From an uncultured Pseudomonadota bacterium (lineage in GTDB: Bacteria > Pseudomonadota > Alphaproteobacteria > Rs-D84), in the NCBI GenBank assembly GCA_946613885.1, contig CAMOGA010000008.1, positions 1 to 52,563 on the forward strand: DNA of 52,563 nt. The letters run 5' to 3'. This document shows, piece by piece, positions 1-8,884 of the stretch. The translations under genes were made by a program, and so were the position numbers. Position 1 is the first letter of the stretch, and each line of letters opens with the position of its first letter. The notes beneath the pieces are model-generated. The model did not search any database. It was not told where the DNA came from and saw only the letters and a program-made list of their open reading frames with translations.

Positions 1-12
1 TAAAAACTGAAT

Positions 13-2217
13 TTACCATCTGACATAACCACGACGTTTTGCCTCGTCATCCGAAATCATTCTGTCCATTTTAATCAACCCAACGTTATAATTGCTTAAA
101 CAATCCTTGCAAGCGGTCACATTAGAAGGATTTTTACATTCTGGAACATCACTATCCAAAATAGCGTTTATTATATCAATATCTTTTGTTAACTGTGTCT
201 TTTCTGTTTTATTGCATTTTTTATTATTTATCTGTGATGACAATGCACTGTAATTCTCGCGCAGACAATCCAATGTTCCCTGCATATTTTTACCAGAACA
301 ATCACGATATTGTGATGTTTTATTTCCGCCCAACAAACCACCAGATGAAGAAACAGAACCATCTTCGGATTTTGCACCGGCGGCCTCAAGATTTGCAGTC
401 AAAACCGCCTTTTGTAATTGGATTTTAAACCGTTGTAATGTTGCACGCAAATATTCATATTGTTTATACATCTGTTGCGAAACCACCGTTATTTTTAATC
501 CAATTATTTGATTCATTTTTTCTTGCTCTGACGTTTTTATTGTTTTACCGTCATTTGTATATTCGGTTGCTTTAATATTTGCATTATATGGATGAGTATC
601 GCAAATTCCAAACACAGGGTTAATATATGTACATTCACCTGCTTCATCTTTGTTGTTTATATTCCCCAATTCCTTCACACACAACGACTTTGTCAAATTT
701 TTGACAGATTTTTTCGATACGGCCTGTTCTAAGACAACTACATCTTCAATACCGCAATAACACATACCACATTTTGTTCTGTCGTCTCCATCACAGCTGC
801 TACAATCTTCACTACCTTTTGCAGTGCTTGGCTCAACCTGTTCCAACCAGTGTTCCAATTCTTCCATATTAACCAATCCCGCACCATTTTTATTTTTTGC
901 AAGGCGATCAAACAACGGCACCGAATCCAATGCGTTTGATGCACATGCAACAACTGTCCCGTTTGTCTCTTCGTCTGCTGTTGGGTTTATCCAGCCCTCA
1001 TATACCTCAGCATCCGCATTCAACATCTTTAATAGTGTGCATGGCTGACAATTTTTGTAATTACATTTTTGTACGCACGCTTTATTTGTATAATCTGTGG
1101 TTCTGTCTTCTGTACTATACGGTCCACAGTTTTCTAGACACGAATAATCTTTATAACACGACCGTGGTATGCTTTTGCCATTACCATAATCAATATAATC
1201 AGCCTTTTGACACAAATATTGTCCCCATGAATTACAAGAATCACTTAACATCATATAAATTTGTGATAAATCAACGCCCGCCCCTTGTGCCGTGGTTAAC
1301 GCCAGATAAATTTTACCAATCGCCTCATCATACGGTTCCAGAAAACCCGTTGCCAATTCACGCCATTTCTTAATGCGCCGTGGCACACCACAATTATTAC
1401 CGCGTGCATCACACTTGGCATAATCAAAAGAATTTTGCATTGCGGTTTTAACCGCCTTTAATTTCAAATCGGCATTTTCAATTTCTGTCATAATTTGACC
1501 AGTAATCTTTTGGCGTTCAATAACATCCGTTGAAATGCCACGATTGATGGCCTCTTGCTGATATGAAGTGATTCCAGATTCATTTTCTTTTGCCGCCTCA
1601 GTCGCCGCAGTTTTCATACTTTCCAATGCAGCCGCAGATTGTGCCGCCTGTTGCGCCAAGGCCTCTTGTAATTGACGATTACTTTCTTCCTGTTGCTGGG
1701 CCATTTGTTGCTGCATTTGCATCATTTGGTTTTGCATCTGTGAAATCATTTGTTCATTTTGTGCATTTGATGCCGCAGCGGCAGCCGCCTGGGCCTCTGC
1801 CTGAATTTTGGCCTGTTCCAATGCCATTTGTTGTTCCTGGATTTTTTCATTGGAATTCGCAACCAATTGTGCAGTCATAAAATTGATTAATTCATCGCCA
1901 TACTGTTTGCATTTTTCGTTAGATTTTACACAACCTGCAACAATTGGACCCGCAACAGATGCATCAGAACACCCACCACCACACTTAGGTTGTGCGCAAC
2001 GCAATATCACTGCATTACAATTTCCAAAATTTACTTTGACCGTATTATCTGTATCATAACGACCATTGGATACAGTTGCCCATTGATTATTGTATGCCGT
2101 ACTGGGATTATATGCAGTTAAATTCGATCCAGCCGTGGTCGCGACAGGCCCCGCCCCATTCGCAAAAACAGGTGCACAACACAAAATCACGGTTAAAATA
2201 CGCGATAAATTTTTCAT
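13..2217 (-). CDS. Large Cys-rich secreted protein of unknown function
   Basis: I do not recognise this 734-aa protein. It starts with a clear signal peptide (MKNLSRILTVILCC, cleavage near VFANG), so I place the start at 2217. An in-frame ATG 24 nt upstream has no ribosome site and would add charged residues before the signal. Residues ~120-210 are a Gln/Ala/Met-rich predicted coiled coil (QMQNQMMQMQQQ). The middle (~340-500) is rich in cysteines in short CxxC-like spacings, suggesting disulfide-bonded periplasmic or surface folds. The C-terminal quarter again looks helical and ends with a CxxC-containing segment. There is no TM helix beyond the signal. It is transcribed away from the YqaA gene. 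It could be a pilus- or secretion-associated factor, but nothing in the sequence proves this. Confidence 0.8.
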   Translation of the reverse strand: MKNLSRILTVILCCAPVFANGAGPVATTAGSNLTAYNPSTAYNNQWATVSNGRYDTDNTVKVNFGNCNAVILRCAQPKCGGGCSDASVAGPIVAGCVKSNEKCKQYGDELINFMTAQLVANSNEKIQEQQMALEQAKIQAEAQAAAAAASNAQNEQMISQMQNQMMQMQQQMAQQQEESNRQLQEALAQQAAQSAAALESMKTAATEAAKENESGITSYQQEAINRGISTDVIERQKITGQIMTEIENADLKLKAVKTAMQNSFDYAKCDARGNNCGVPRRIKKWRELATGFLEPYDEAIGKIYLALTTAQGAGVDLSQIYMMLSDSCNSWGQYLCQKADYIDYGNGKSIPRSCYKDYSCLENCGPYSTEDRTTDYTNKACVQKCNYKNCQPCTLLKMLNADAEVYEGWINPTADEETNGTVVACASNALDSVPLFDRLAKNKNGAGLVNMEELEHWLEQVEPSTAKGSEDCSSCDGDDRTKCGMCYCGIEDVVVLEQAVSKKSVKNLTKSLCVKELGNINNKDEAGECTYINPVFGICDTHPYNANIKATEYTNDGKTIKTSEQEKMNQIIGLKITVVSQQMYKQYEYLRATLQRFKIQLQKAVLTANLEAAGAKSEDGSVSSSGGLLGGNKTSQYRDCSGKNMQGTLDCLRENYSALSSQINNKKCNKTEKTQLTKDIDIINAILDSDVPECKNPSNVTACKDCLSNYNVGLIKMDRMISDDEAKRRGYVRW

Positions 2218-2316
2218 CTCTCTGCCATAAAATTTTATCATAAAAAATATTTTATGTAAAGTGGATAAAATTATTTATCTTGCAAAATTGAACATAAATA
2301 AATTACCATAGCCGTT

Positions 2317-2919
2317 ATGAAATTAATAAATAAGATTTTAGACAAATCATCAGAACCATGGTATGCATGGGTTGTGTTTCTTATGACGGTGTGTGAATCA
2401 ATATTTTTATTTATTCCACCCGAAGTTTTTATGACACCCGCAATTGTTGCAAATAAAAAACGCGCGTTTTCTATAACCGCGGCGGCGGCAATTGGCTCAA
2501 TCGTTGGTGGCGCAATTGCGTATATTATTGGTTATTGGTTGTATGATATTATTGGAACATGGTTGATTTCTGTTTTTGCAGACCCACAAATTTTCCCAAA
2601 CCCATCCGATCATGCCGCTGTGCAATCTGTGATTGATTCTTTATTAAATAAATGGGGAATTTGGATGATTGCAATAACGGCCGTCACACCAATACCATAC
2701 AAGGTTTTGGCGATTTGTTTAGGATTATGTCATTACCCAATATTGCTGTTTTTGGGCGTTTCTGCGATATTCAGAACCGGTCGTTTCGCAATAATTGGTT
2801 TTTTATTGTGGCGTTTCCAACGTCAGGCAAACGATATTGTAAAAAAATATTCTTGGCAATTAACAATTGGCGCGATTATCTTTGCCCTGATGGGTGTTAT
2901 GATAATCGCGCTGGTATAA
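2317..2919 (+). CDS. YqaA/DedA-family (VTT domain) inner-membrane protein
   Basis: 200-aa polytopic membrane protein of the SNARE-associated/VTT (DedA-like, YqaA) superfamily, which is linked to lipid handling and envelope homeostasis. Visible are a re-entrant-loop-like segment near residues 30-45 (FIPPEVFMTPA), a Gly-rich helix (IGSIVGGAIAYIIGY), the family's TPIPYK motif around 128-133, then GxxRxxRF-type residues (IFRTGRFAIIGF) near 153-165. The length is typical of YqaA. It is a single gene between two oppositely oriented secreted-protein genes. The start is the first ATG after a short AT-rich leader, with no strong Shine-Dalgarno. The lipid substrate cannot be deduced. Confidence 0.85.
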   Translation: MKLINKILDKSSEPWYAWVVFLMTVCESIFLFIPPEVFMTPAIVANKKRAFSITAAAAIGSIVGGAIAYIIGYWLYDIIGTWLISVFADPQIFPNPSDHAAVQSVIDSLLNKWGIWMIAITAVTPIPYKVLAICLGLCHYPILLFLGVSAIFRTGRFAIIGFLLWRFQRQANDIVKKYSWQLTIGAIIFALMGVMIIALV

Positions 2920-2938
2920 AATTAAAATTAGTTGTTGA

Positions 2939-3670
2939 TTAGAAATAGCAACGAACACCCGCGGAAAACGAATTATCCATTATATATCCAACATCTGTTC
3001 TTACACCATTGTAAAAGATGTCCCCACCATCAAATGCAGACAACCGATATCTTAAATCAAATTCCGTTGTGTTATCAAGCGCATACGACCATCCAAACAT
3101 CCCGGCGGTCATCAAAGAAAAATGCTTTTCTGTGCTTTTTTCATACCACGTATGATCAAGCGATAAATTAGTCAATGCGCCACCAAGACCAGCACCAACA
3201 TATAAACCATGTTTAAGGTTTAAATATATATTTGCCGTTAAATAATATGCCTCTAAAGCAAAAGTCGTCTTTTCAGGCATATAATTTACATAATATTCTG
3301 TTTCTGTTTCTTTAAATTCACCAATGTACCCAATTTCTACATCGGTACGTATCAGGTCAGAAAATTTATATCCGACAAATAAATCCAATCCCAAAACTGG
3401 TTCAAAACTATAACTGTCTGAACCGCGCATTGTTGGCACCGCTTCTTTATATTCGTTATCCCAACTTAATAATGATAATTCACCGCGAGCACCAACATAA
3501 TATTTATCTTTGATATTATTTTTTGCTTTTTCTGAATTCGTATCCGCGCCATATCCAACATTTAAATCGCCGTACATATCTTTGGCATACGAATATTTTA
3601 ATCCGTTTTCTGAAAACCCGGCAACCGGCAACATTGCAGCAACAGATGCCACGAACAATAATTTTTTCAT
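2939..3670 (-). CDS. Opacity-type outer-membrane beta-barrel protein
   Basis: 243-aa precursor with a Sec signal peptide (MKKLLFVASVAAMLPVAGFS) followed by alternating hydrophobic/polar strands rich in Tyr and Gly. It ends in RCYF, with a C-terminal Phe typical of BAM-assembled barrels. The strand and loop pattern (YVGARGELSLL, LGLDLFVGYKF, LYVGAGLGGALTN) fits an 8-stranded Opa/OmpA-like porin-family barrel. A GAGGGG ribosome site precedes the ATG. It converges with the YqaA gene, leaving only 19 nt between stops. The role is structural or surface-exposed; ligand unknown. Confidence 0.8.
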   Translation of the reverse strand: MKKLLFVASVAAMLPVAGFSENGLKYSYAKDMYGDLNVGYGADTNSEKAKNNIKDKYYVGARGELSLLSWDNEYKEAVPTMRGSDSYSFEPVLGLDLFVGYKFSDLIRTDVEIGYIGEFKETETEYYVNYMPEKTTFALEAYYLTANIYLNLKHGLYVGAGLGGALTNLSLDHTWYEKSTEKHFSLMTAGMFGWSYALDNTTEFDLRYRLSAFDGGDIFYNGVRTDVGYIMDNSFSAGVRCYF

Positions 3671-3765
3671 GATTTTCCCCTCTTGTATTTTATGTGTAAA
3701 ATTATATCATGAAAAAGCCATTATTCCAAATTTTATTTTTTGTGATTAAAAAAATATAAAATGCC

Positions 3766-3794
3766 TTGCCCAGATGATTTTTTTTTACTATCAT
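3766..3794 (+). promoter_or_regulatory. Probable sigma70 promoter of ftsE operon
   Basis: TTGCCC (3766-3771), a 17-bp spacer and TATCAT (3789-3794) lie only 9 nt before the ftsE ATG at 3804, implying a very short 5' leader. Nine consecutive T residues (3778-3786) occupy the spacer, so slippage there could change promoter spacing. Confidence 0.45.
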
Positions 3795-3803
3795 ACCAAT
3801 ACT

Positions 3804-4589
3804 ATGGAAGGTAAAACAGTTATATCTTTTGCAAATGTGTCTGCAAATTACGATAATAAGCACGATGTATTATCGGATGTGTCTTTTAATATTTCTGACG
3901 GTTCGTTTTATTTTTTAACTGGAACCAGTGGTGCAGGTAAAACAACACTGTTGCGTTTAATTTATCAATTACATAAACCATCATCTGGTACGGTTAAATT
4001 GTTCGGTCATGATTGTGAAAAATTATCACATGATGATATTTCAATATTACGTCATAAAATGGCAATTGTATTCCAAGAATATTCTTTGATATCACATATG
4101 ACAGTGTTTGATAATATTGCCCTGCCGTTGCGTGTAAGGGGTATATCAAATGACAAAATAAAAAAATTAGTCACAAAGACACTTGAATGGGTTGGTTTGG
4201 GCAAATACGCAAATGCGTATCCTGTGGAATTAAGTGGCGGGCAACAGCAACGTGTATCGGTGGCACGTGCTATTATTATTCAACCTGCTATATTATTGGC
4301 TGACGAGCCAACTGGGAATTTAGATGATGAAAACGCATCGCGTTTAATGGAATTGTTTATCCAGATGAACAAGACATTTGGAACGACGATTATATTGGCA
4401 ACACATAATAAAAAATTATTGGATAATTATGCGTTTCCGGTAATATCTATTGAAAATCATCATGTGTCTTTTACCAATGCACGCGATAAAAAAACATCTG
4501 CCACCACCCGTCAATGGAAAGGACCACAACCGCAAAATTATTTTAACGAAATATCTAAACAATTTGAAGAAATTGGCAAGGCATCATGA
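3804..4589 (+). CDS. ftsE: FtsE, cell-division ABC-type ATPase
   Basis: ATPase of the FtsEX complex, which couples septal peptidoglycan hydrolysis to division at the inner membrane. 261 aa. Walker A GTSGAGKT (40-47), Q-loop VFQEY, signature LSGGQQQR (~143-150), Walker B LLADEPT, D-loop GNLDDEN and switch His in LATHN are all present. There is an extra C-terminal tail of ~30 aa after the ATPase core. I use ATG 3804, since translation from 3774 would add ten residues and start inside the promoter spacer. There is no clear Shine-Dalgarno, consistent with the very short leader. The stop overlaps the ftsX start (ATGA), so the two are translationally coupled. The neighbours (ftsX, DUF218, plsC) make the assignment firm over other MacB/LolD-like ATPases. 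Confidence 0.93.
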   Translation: MEGKTVISFANVSANYDNKHDVLSDVSFNISDGSFYFLTGTSGAGKTTLLRLIYQLHKPSSGTVKLFGHDCEKLSHDDISILRHKMAIVFQEYSLISHMTVFDNIALPLRVRGISNDKIKKLVTKTLEWVGLGKYANAYPVELSGGQQQRVSVARAIIIQPAILLADEPTGNLDDENASRLMELFIQMNKTFGTTIILATHNKKLLDNYAFPVISIENHHVSFTNARDKKTSATTRQWKGPQPQNYFNEISKQFEEIGKAS

Positions 4590-5425
4590 AAAAAAACACA
4601 TTAGTATTTTCACTGGTTCGTGAACAATCAATATTTATGACAATCGTGTTGTCTGTGTTAACGTTTTTATCAGTATTGGCGTTTGGAATCGCTTTGTCTA
4701 TTGGAACTGGCGTTATACGTTGGAATAACCAGTGGGACAAATATGCCATGATTCAGATTGTAAACACAGATAACACAAACAGTGTAAAAAAAATACTTAA
4801 TGAAAATTCTGATAAAATCGAATCGATTAATGAGATTTCTAAATCCCAGATGGAAGATATGTTAAAACCATGGATATCAAATGGCGCGCGTGTTAACAAC
4901 TATTTGCCAGCTATGTTTGAAATCAAATTAAAAAACACTTCAGATATGGAAAAATTGCGCCAGCAAATCGAACCACGTGCAAAGTTTTTAACACATTCAT
5001 CTGCATTACAAACATCAATGTCTGCGGGATGGAAATTGTTATCTATTACTATGTTCGTGTTAATATTAATGCTGATATCGATTGGTGTTTGTGTATCTTA
5101 TATATCGCGCAATATCGCGATGTTGCATAAACACGAATTAGAAATATTAAATCAAATTGGTGCCACAGATAAATTTATCGCACGCCAAATGCAAATTATC
5201 ATCGCAAAAATTAGTATGCGCGCATGTTTGGTTGGTTTTGTTGTTGCGATGCCAATAATCGGGCTGATTTTATCCACTGCGCATGCTGCACGCGTTGGAT
5301 TGTTGGCAACATTATCTTTATCAATGGGTGATATAATTGCGTTGGTTTTATTACCAGTGCTGATTGTTATTTTTTCAATTTATATAACCAAACGGACCAC
5401 TTTAAAAATATTGTCAAATCAATGA
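4586..5425 (+). CDS. ftsX: FtsX, cell-division permease-like protein
   Basis: 279-aa membrane partner of FtsE. TM1 spans residues ~15-40, followed by a ~110-aa periplasmic domain (the part that contacts hydrolase activators in the family). Three more TM segments lie at ~155-180, ~210-235 and ~245-270, separated by a cytoplasmic loop with the FtsX-typical HELEILNQIGATDKFIARQMQ-like coupling helix. It overlaps ftsE by 4 nt at the start and the next gene by 4 nt at the stop. It resembles alphaproteobacterial FtsX in length and low sequence conservation. Confidence 0.92.
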   Translation: MKKNTLVFSLVREQSIFMTIVLSVLTFLSVLAFGIALSIGTGVIRWNNQWDKYAMIQIVNTDNTNSVKKILNENSDKIESINEISKSQMEDMLKPWISNGARVNNYLPAMFEIKLKNTSDMEKLRQQIEPRAKFLTHSSALQTSMSAGWKLLSITMFVLILMLISIGVCVSYISRNIAMLHKHELEILNQIGATDKFIARQMQIIIAKISMRACLVGFVVAMPIIGLILSTAHAARVGLLATLSLSMGDIIALVLLPVLIVIFSIYITKRTTLKILSNQ

Positions 5426-5931
5426 TAAAATATATTCCTGTATCTTTATTATTTATATGTTGTTTTGTGTTTGGTGGAATTATGTTTAAAACCATGACAC
5501 CGCCCAGATGTGAATCTTTGATGCAAGACGATAATATTTTCGTATTAACTGGGGATGAACGCCGTATTCCGTATGCTTTGAAAAAATTAAATGAATTACA
5601 ATATGGAAATTTATATATTATTGGCGCAGGTGCAAAAAACATAACAGAACGCGAACATGTTAATATCGAAAGTCAATCTAAATCTACATATCAAAATTCA
5701 TTAGCAATAAAACGTATCGTAGAACAACAAAATATTAATCGTATTGTTATTATCACAACCGAAGATCATATGAATCGCGCACTGTATTTATTACGCGATG
5801 AATTACCAAACACTGACATCGTTGCATGTCCGGCATCTTTAACAGGTATGCCAACACCTGCACGCGTAAAACGCTGGGCATTGGAATATATTAAATATAT
5901 TGTGACCATGTTTGGAATAAAGGAAAGTTAA
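5422..5931 (+). CDS. DUF218/YdcF-SanA-ElyC family protein
   Basis: 169-aa protein with an N-terminal TM anchor (~5-22) and a DUF218 Rossmann-like domain. The family is widespread in cell envelopes and implicated in vancomycin resistance (SanA) and envelope integrity (ElyC), with no defined reaction for this branch. Visible family motifs are IFVLTGDERRIPYAL near 38-52, LYIIGAGA (~67-74), the SxxTYQNSL motif (~88-96) and IVIITTEDHMNRAL (~108-121). The start codon overlaps the ftsX stop and the gene leads into plsC. This order (ftsE-ftsX-DUF218-plsC) is common in Alphaproteobacteria, suggesting a division/envelope operon. Confidence 0.85.
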   Translation: MIKYIPVSLLFICCFVFGGIMFKTMTPPRCESLMQDDNIFVLTGDERRIPYALKKLNELQYGNLYIIGAGAKNITEREHVNIESQSKSTYQNSLAIKRIVEQQNINRIVIITTEDHMNRALYLLRDELPNTDIVACPASLTGMPTPARVKRWALEYIKYIVTMFGIKES

Positions 5932-5935
5932 AATT

Positions 5936-6643
5936 ATGTTAAAAACAATTGCTTTGTATTTTGTAATCGGAACATGGTGCACTTTATGGTTGCCGTTTTT
6001 GTTTGTTGGTTTGATATCTGCAAAAATTGAACGCAAATTGGTTTTGCTAGATACATGGGGTGCTTTGTTTTTTACCCGTATTATTGGCGGAATAAAATAT
6101 GAAATACATTACCCATTATTAAATGAAGACGGAATCCCATTTCAACATAATGTTAACAAACGTTTGGATGGACGTGCAATTATTGCCGCTAAGCATATGT
6201 CAATGATGGAAACTTTAATATTATTAACACATGTTCCAAATGCTTTCTTTATATTGAAACGCGAATTATTATGGATTCCTGTTTACGGATGGGCGTTTAT
6301 GCGAATTGGTTTTATTGGTGTTAATCGTAAACGTGGCGCAACAAATATGCATATTTTGGCACAACGTGTAACAGAACGAATAATGAACGGTATGACACTG
6401 ATTATTTTTCCAGAAGGCACACGTGTAGCCCCCGGAAAAAAACAGAAATTAAAACGTGGATTATTGTATTTGGCACAATATTTAAAATTACCAATTTTAC
6501 CGGTTGGATTAGATACTGGGTTATATTGGCCAAAACGCGGAAAAATAAAATCTGGCACTGCGCATATTTATTTTGAAAACGAATTACCATCCACTGCAGA
6601 TTTGGAAGAAATCAGTGCAGCCATTAATCAACACAGTTGTTAA
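5936..6643 (+). CDS. plsC: PlsC-like 1-acyl-glycerol-3-phosphate acyltransferase
   Basis: 235-aa inner-membrane acyltransferase that converts lysophosphatidic acid to phosphatidic acid using acyl-ACP/CoA. An N-terminal hydrophobic segment (~5-30) precedes the catalytic domain. The acyltransferase motif is KHMSMMETL, an HX4E variant of the usual HX4D that is normal in alphaproteobacterial PlsC. Motif III is FPEGTR (~157-162), followed by LPVGLDTG. The ribosome site AAGGAAAG lies 8 nt upstream. It is last in the ftsEX operon, and its stop overlaps by 4 nt with the stop of the convergent nuclease gene. Together with plsY and pgsA elsewhere in the window it covers early phospholipid synthesis. 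Confidence 0.9.
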   Translation: MLKTIALYFVIGTWCTLWLPFLFVGLISAKIERKLVLLDTWGALFFTRIIGGIKYEIHYPLLNEDGIPFQHNVNKRLDGRAIIAAKHMSMMETLILLTHVPNAFFILKRELLWIPVYGWAFMRIGFIGVNRKRGATNMHILAQRVTERIMNGMTLIIFPEGTRVAPGKKQKLKRGLLYLAQYLKLPILPVGLDTGLYWPKRGKIKSGTAHIYFENELPSTADLEEISAAINQHSC

Positions 6644-7059
6644 TGTACCATGCACCATGATTGACGACGACCACCAGAATATGGCCGGCCTACACCTTCG
6701 TTTACCAATACACGCCCAATGTCACGATTTGCAGAATCATATACATTTGCATCAATACGACCGGGGTATTTATCATTTTTTATATTATCAATTTCAATAA
6801 CAGAACCAATCGGTATCAATTCAGACAAACGTTGTTTTGCATATTCTGCACGAATAATTTCATCATCACATTGACCATGAATTTCTGGTGTATCAACATT
6901 TCTTAATCTGACAGATACAGATATAACCTCTATCCCATCCGCCAATAACACGTCACCAACAAATGTATCACCATCAATGATATATTTTACAACAACGGGT
7001 GTTGCCAAACAATTATGGCAACACAACAATCCGCAAAACAGAAAGAATAAATGTTTCAT
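6640..7059 (-). CDS. Secreted thermonuclease-like (SNase family) protein
   Basis: 139 aa from ATG 7059, which overlaps the tolB stop (TAATG). The longer in-frame start 21 nt upstream is inside tolB. A signal peptide (MKHLFFLFCGLLCC) precedes a compact SNase OB-fold: IDGDTF, then RLRNVDTPE carrying the equivalents of Arg35, Asp40 and Glu43, then DKYPGR with the Arg87 equivalent, and the GVGRPYSGG tail. Catalytic residues are therefore intact, and a Ca-dependent extracytoplasmic nuclease is likely. The paired cysteines in the tail and leader region could form disulfides. Co-transcription with tolB is likely from the overlap; the functional link is unclear. Confidence 0.85.
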   Translation of the reverse strand: MKHLFFLFCGLLCCHNCLATPVVVKYIIDGDTFVGDVLLADGIEVISVSVRLRNVDTPEIHGQCDDEIIRAEYAKQRLSELIPIGSVIEIDNIKNDKYPGRIDANVYDSANRDIGRVLVNEGVGRPYSGGRRQSWCMVH

Positions 7060-8381
7060 TATGGCAATTTTGGCGACCAAGTTGGTTCAACCCCGTTTAA
7101 ATTATCAGGCAAATCAATATCGTATAAATTCTGACCAGTAATATCGACACTGCGAATGTGACTGGTGCGTTCTTCGCCGTCAAAACTGCGTTCTGTTTCA
7201 TAATAAACCAAGCGACGCGAACCAGGTGCCCAAGATGGGGCCTCCATATACCAGCCACCAGCCAATATTTTTTCATGACGACCCTCAGGATTCATTATAC
7301 CAATATAAAATGTATTATCTGCAATTTTTGTGAACGCAATAAATTGACCATCAGGCGACCAAGCCGGGGTGGCATAGCGGCCTGCCCCAAAAGTGATTCT
7401 TTTTTGTTCACCTGTTTTTAAATCCAGAACATGGATTTGTTGCGAACCAGATGAATCTGAATTAAATGCCATATAACGACCATCGGGGGAATATGATGGA
7501 CTGGTACTGATTGCATTGCCAAATGTTAATTGACGTAATGCCTTGGTTGTTAAATCATATTCATATATATTTGTAATACCATTTTTTACCAAAGACATTG
7601 CCACCCTGTTCCCATCAGGCGAAAAACGTGGCGCAAAAGTCATCCCACCGAACGTTCCCAATTTTGTTTGATCGCCATTTTCTAAATCTAGCACCCAAAC
7701 AGTTGGGTCATCGTTACGATACGATAAAAATACCACTGTTGACATATTTGGTGAAAAATGCGGCGACATAACAAACGTCTTTTTATCAGACAGATACCGC
7801 ATACCATAACCATCCTGATCCATTATTGCCATACGTTTCACACGATTATCAACCGGTCCTGATTCCGCAATAAATACAATTTGTGTATCAAAATATCCGA
7901 TTTCACCGGTCAATCTTTCATAAATCGCATCTGCCATAATGTGCGCCAGACGGCGTATTGATTTTTTAGATGCGATTAAACTTTGTGCTTCGATTTGTTC
8001 TGCACCGTTTACGTCCCACAAATAAAATTCCAATTTATAATTGCCTTTGCCTTCTGGTTTAATAGATGCCTGAACCAATGTTTGCACTTTGATTGCGGCC
8101 CAACTTTTAAAATCAGGCATATCATTCATTTTTACATATTCTGGGAACGCATCATGATTTACAATTCTGAATAACCCTGTACGTTTCAAATCGTTTTCAA
8201 CAACATCACGCAACATTTTTGCATCTGATTTAGACACACCATCCGCCGACTCGAATTTTTGTACGGCTATTGAAATAGGATCTATTCCACCCGCAACAAT
8301 ATCAACATGCAATTCTGCATTTGCAGGCACAATAAAAACAAATGATACGATTGCCATAAAAAAATATATTATTTTACGCAT
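7059..8381 (-). CDS. tolB: TolB, periplasmic Tol-Pal propeller protein
   Basis: 440-aa periplasmic component of the Tol-Pal system, which links outer-membrane constriction and Pal mobilisation to division. The signal peptide is MRKIIYFFMAIVSFVF, with cleavage near ANA. The N-terminal alpha/beta domain (~25-160) is followed by a six-bladed PD40 beta-propeller with repeats containing FSPDGNRVA, YSPDGRYMA and WSPDGQFIA. The ribosome site AAGGAAAGGA is upstream. Unusually, no pal or ybgF follows; instead the overlapping downstream gene is an SNase. Length and repeats are typical of the family. Confidence 0.95.
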   Translation of the reverse strand: MRKIIYFFMAIVSFVFIVPANAELHVDIVAGGIDPISIAVQKFESADGVSKSDAKMLRDVVENDLKRTGLFRIVNHDAFPEYVKMNDMPDFKSWAAIKVQTLVQASIKPEGKGNYKLEFYLWDVNGAEQIEAQSLIASKKSIRRLAHIMADAIYERLTGEIGYFDTQIVFIAESGPVDNRVKRMAIMDQDGYGMRYLSDKKTFVMSPHFSPNMSTVVFLSYRNDDPTVWVLDLENGDQTKLGTFGGMTFAPRFSPDGNRVAMSLVKNGITNIYEYDLTTKALRQLTFGNAISTSPSYSPDGRYMAFNSDSSGSQQIHVLDLKTGEQKRITFGAGRYATPAWSPDGQFIAFTKIADNTFYIGIMNPEGRHEKILAGGWYMEAPSWAPGSRRLVYYETERSFDGEERTSHIRSVDITGQNLYDIDLPDNLNGVEPTWSPKLP

Positions 8382-8420
8382 AACAAAATCCTTTCCTTAG
8401 GTTAATTAGTTATTTGTAAA

Positions 8421-8449
8421 ATTATGCAATATAAATCTAAAAAAAGCAA
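8421..8449 (-). promoter_or_regulatory. Probable sigma70 promoter of tolB
   Basis: On the minus strand, TTGCTT (8449-8444), a 17-bp spacer and CATAAT (8426-8421) lie 40 nt before the tolB start. Match is good but not perfect. Confidence 0.45.
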
Positions 8450-8524
8450 AAAAATATCACCAACACAAACAACCATACAAACATCCACACAGCCGCCAAC
8501 ACCGGCGTAATTACAAAGAGATAT

Positions 8525-8569
8525 ACAAATGTATTGACAAATGTAAATACAATGATATAGTCAATTGTA
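8525..8569 (+). promoter_or_regulatory. Promoter with repeated operator-like motifs before the RHH gene
   Basis: TTGACA (about 8534-8539) and TATAGT (8556-8561) with a 16-bp spacer form a strong promoter. The 9-mer ACAAATGTA occurs twice (8525-8533 and 8537-8545), 12 bp apart and overlapping the -35. ATTGAC and GTCAAT form an inverted pair around the promoter. Repeats at roughly one-turn spacing over a promoter are what an autoregulating RHH repressor would bind; that is inference. Confidence 0.5.
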
Positions 8570-8594
8570 ATCACGGCTGTATAGGAGATTGTCT

Positions 8595-8825
8595 ATGCCC
8601 AATGTAATGCAACAATTATTCGTAATGAATATCGAATCTTTGTTAAAAGAATATGCGGCATACCGCGCATTTAATAAATCTGATTGTGTAATAAATATGC
8701 GTATTCCACATCAAATATTGGAAAAAATAAAAGAATTAGCAGACGAACAACACGTCCCATACCAATCGTTAATATCATCCGTACTGTTTTCTTTGGCCAA
8801 TATTGATGATTCAAAAAAAAGTTAA
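8595..8825 (+). CDS. Small ribbon-helix-helix (CopG/BrnA-antitoxin-like) protein
   Basis: 76-aa protein starting at ATG 8595, six nt after AGGAGA. An upstream in-frame TTG is less likely. The C-terminal half reads MRIPHQILEKIKELADEQ followed by HVPYQSLISSVL, the strand-helix-helix pattern of CopG/BrnA-type antitoxins (xRxPxxLLEKIKxLAxxxxVPYQxLI). The N-terminal 25 aa are helical. No toxin gene is adjacent: the next gene is convergent and encodes a membrane protein. It may thus be an orphan antitoxin-like regulator. Its own promoter contains direct repeats, and a bidirectional terminator follows directly, so it is monocistronic. Confidence 0.75.
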   Translation: MPNVMQQLFVMNIESLLKEYAAYRAFNKSDCVINMRIPHQILEKIKELADEQHVPYQSLISSVLFSLANIDDSKKS

Positions 8826-8840
8826 TATTATGTCGATAAA

Positions 8841-8867
8841 AAAACCGTCCAGACGGACGGTTTTTTT
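8841..8867. terminator. Bidirectional intrinsic terminator
   Basis: Stem CCGTCC/GGACGG (8845-8850, 8855-8860), loop AGAC, flanked by A-runs and T-runs on both sides. It serves the RHH gene on the plus strand and the VirB2-like gene on the minus strand. Confidence 0.85.
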
Positions 8868-8884
8868 CAAACAGATAAATCGGT

